Source: JBDRLV01 sp043812755 (GTDB taxonomy: Bacteria; Patescibacteriota; Patescibacteriia; UBA9934; GWF2-40-263). From it: a DNA stretch of 14,208 bases. The notes beneath the pieces were generated by a model, which saw nothing but the letters and a program-made list of their open reading frames with translations, made no database searches and was not told where the DNA came from. Positions 14,012 through 14,208 of the stretch are shown one piece after another. The stretch lies in assembly GCA_043812755.1 (NCBI GenBank), contig JBDRLV010000012.1, positions 1 to 14,208 on the forward strand. Direction: 5' to 3'. The position numbers were made by a program, and so were the translations under genes. Numbering within the stretch: the stretch's first letter is position 1; the number at the start of each line of letters is the position of its first letter.

Positions 14012-14175
14012 AAGGGATATGAGGTTATGAAGTCTTGCAGACTTCTCCACCCAAATTGCTCCCGTTGGTCGCAACTTCTCATATCCCTGACGTTGTGCAA
14101 AAATTCGCTTCGCTCTTTTTGCACAATGGGCGGCGCCTTCGTCGCCAGTTGCGCTCAGCAAAGCTTCGCACAACT
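13957..14175. repeat. cluster of hairpins with CTTCG loops
   Basis: Several perfect inverted pairs in a gene-free tail (13923-14208): CTGAAATTT (13957-13965) with AAATTTCAG (13985-13993); AGGGATATGAG (14013-14023) with CTCATATCCCT (14078-14088), enclosing GAAGTC/GACTTC (14029-14034, 14040-14045); TTGTGCAAAAA (14093-14103) with TTTTTGCACAA (14116-14126); GGCG/CGCC (14132-14146); and AGTTGCGC/GCACAACT (14147-14154, 14168-14175, one mismatch). CTTCG occurs in several loops, and GACGTTG is repeated directly (13974-13980, 14089-14095). Richer in GC than the methyltransferase. No coding evidence in it. Confidence 0.7.
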
Positions 14176-14208
14176 GTCGCCTATCCAAAATGTCGGTCTG
14201 ATGACTGC

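Noticed and set aside
13880..14188. Minus-strand 102-codon ORF over the window tail
   Set aside because: It runs through the hairpin cluster and into the methyltransferase on the other strand; the open frame is explained by the repeats.
13940..14208. Classic integron attC site
   Set aside because: No GTTRRRY / RYYYAAC pair fits the consensus and no integrase gene is in the window; kept only as a resemblance.
1..14208. CRISPR array, tRNA or rRNA
   Set aside because: No regularly spaced repeats and no cloverleaf or rRNA-like stretch was seen.

Overview
The window looks like a chromosomal segment from a Patescibacteria (Candidate Phyla Radiation) bacterium. The reasons are inferential: very compact genes, several small Cys-rich zinc-ribbon proteins, a Cys-rich protein of a type I associate with CPR genomes (positions 1-722), a one-TM surface protein of a style I also associate with CPR genomes (11121-12329), and many genes that start without a Shine-Dalgarno sequence. 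I cannot name the lineage. TAA, TGA and TAG are all used as terminal stops, so nothing supports a reassigned code.

Layout. 1-722: the 3' part of a Cys-rich protein. 804-1211: two tiny zinc-ribbon proteins behind a consensus promoter, ended by a hairpin terminator. 1352-1579: a third tiny zinc-ribbon protein with its own terminator. 1679-6772: an operon-like run of rseP (site-2 protease), pheS, a four-TM membrane protein of unknown role, and pheT, whose start overlaps the preceding stop (ATGA). 6773-6923: AT-rich repeats. 6924-7229: small TM plus coiled-coil protein, ended by a near-ideal palindromic terminator. 7294-7497 (minus): a 67-residue ZAS-like zinc protein with a perfect promoter whose -10 is buried in a 19-bp palindrome. 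7590-11084: dnaE, the replicative polymerase alpha subunit. 11121/11151-12329: membrane-anchored extracellular protein. 12409-12837 (minus): M23-type peptidase domain lacking a signal peptide. 13146-13922: a SAM methyltransferase in a probable mobile or cassette-like unit bounded by inverted repeats and followed by a dense cluster of hairpins to the window end.

Main oddities. pheS carries an in-frame TAG exactly where the family has a conserved Gln, with the rest of the protein intact downstream. pheT carries an in-frame C/G-run palindromic repeat that adds a PPLTKGGLGG stretch. Translation starts fall into two styles: most small zinc proteins and the membrane ORF have strong SD sequences, whereas rseP, dnaE and other large genes have promoter -10 boxes so close to the start that their transcripts are probably leaderless. 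The methyltransferase is enclosed by nested inverted repeats (9 bp and 13 bp). The 5' parts of PheS and PheT together with DnaE are core information-processing genes; the small zinc proteins and the methyltransferase unit are the accessory part.
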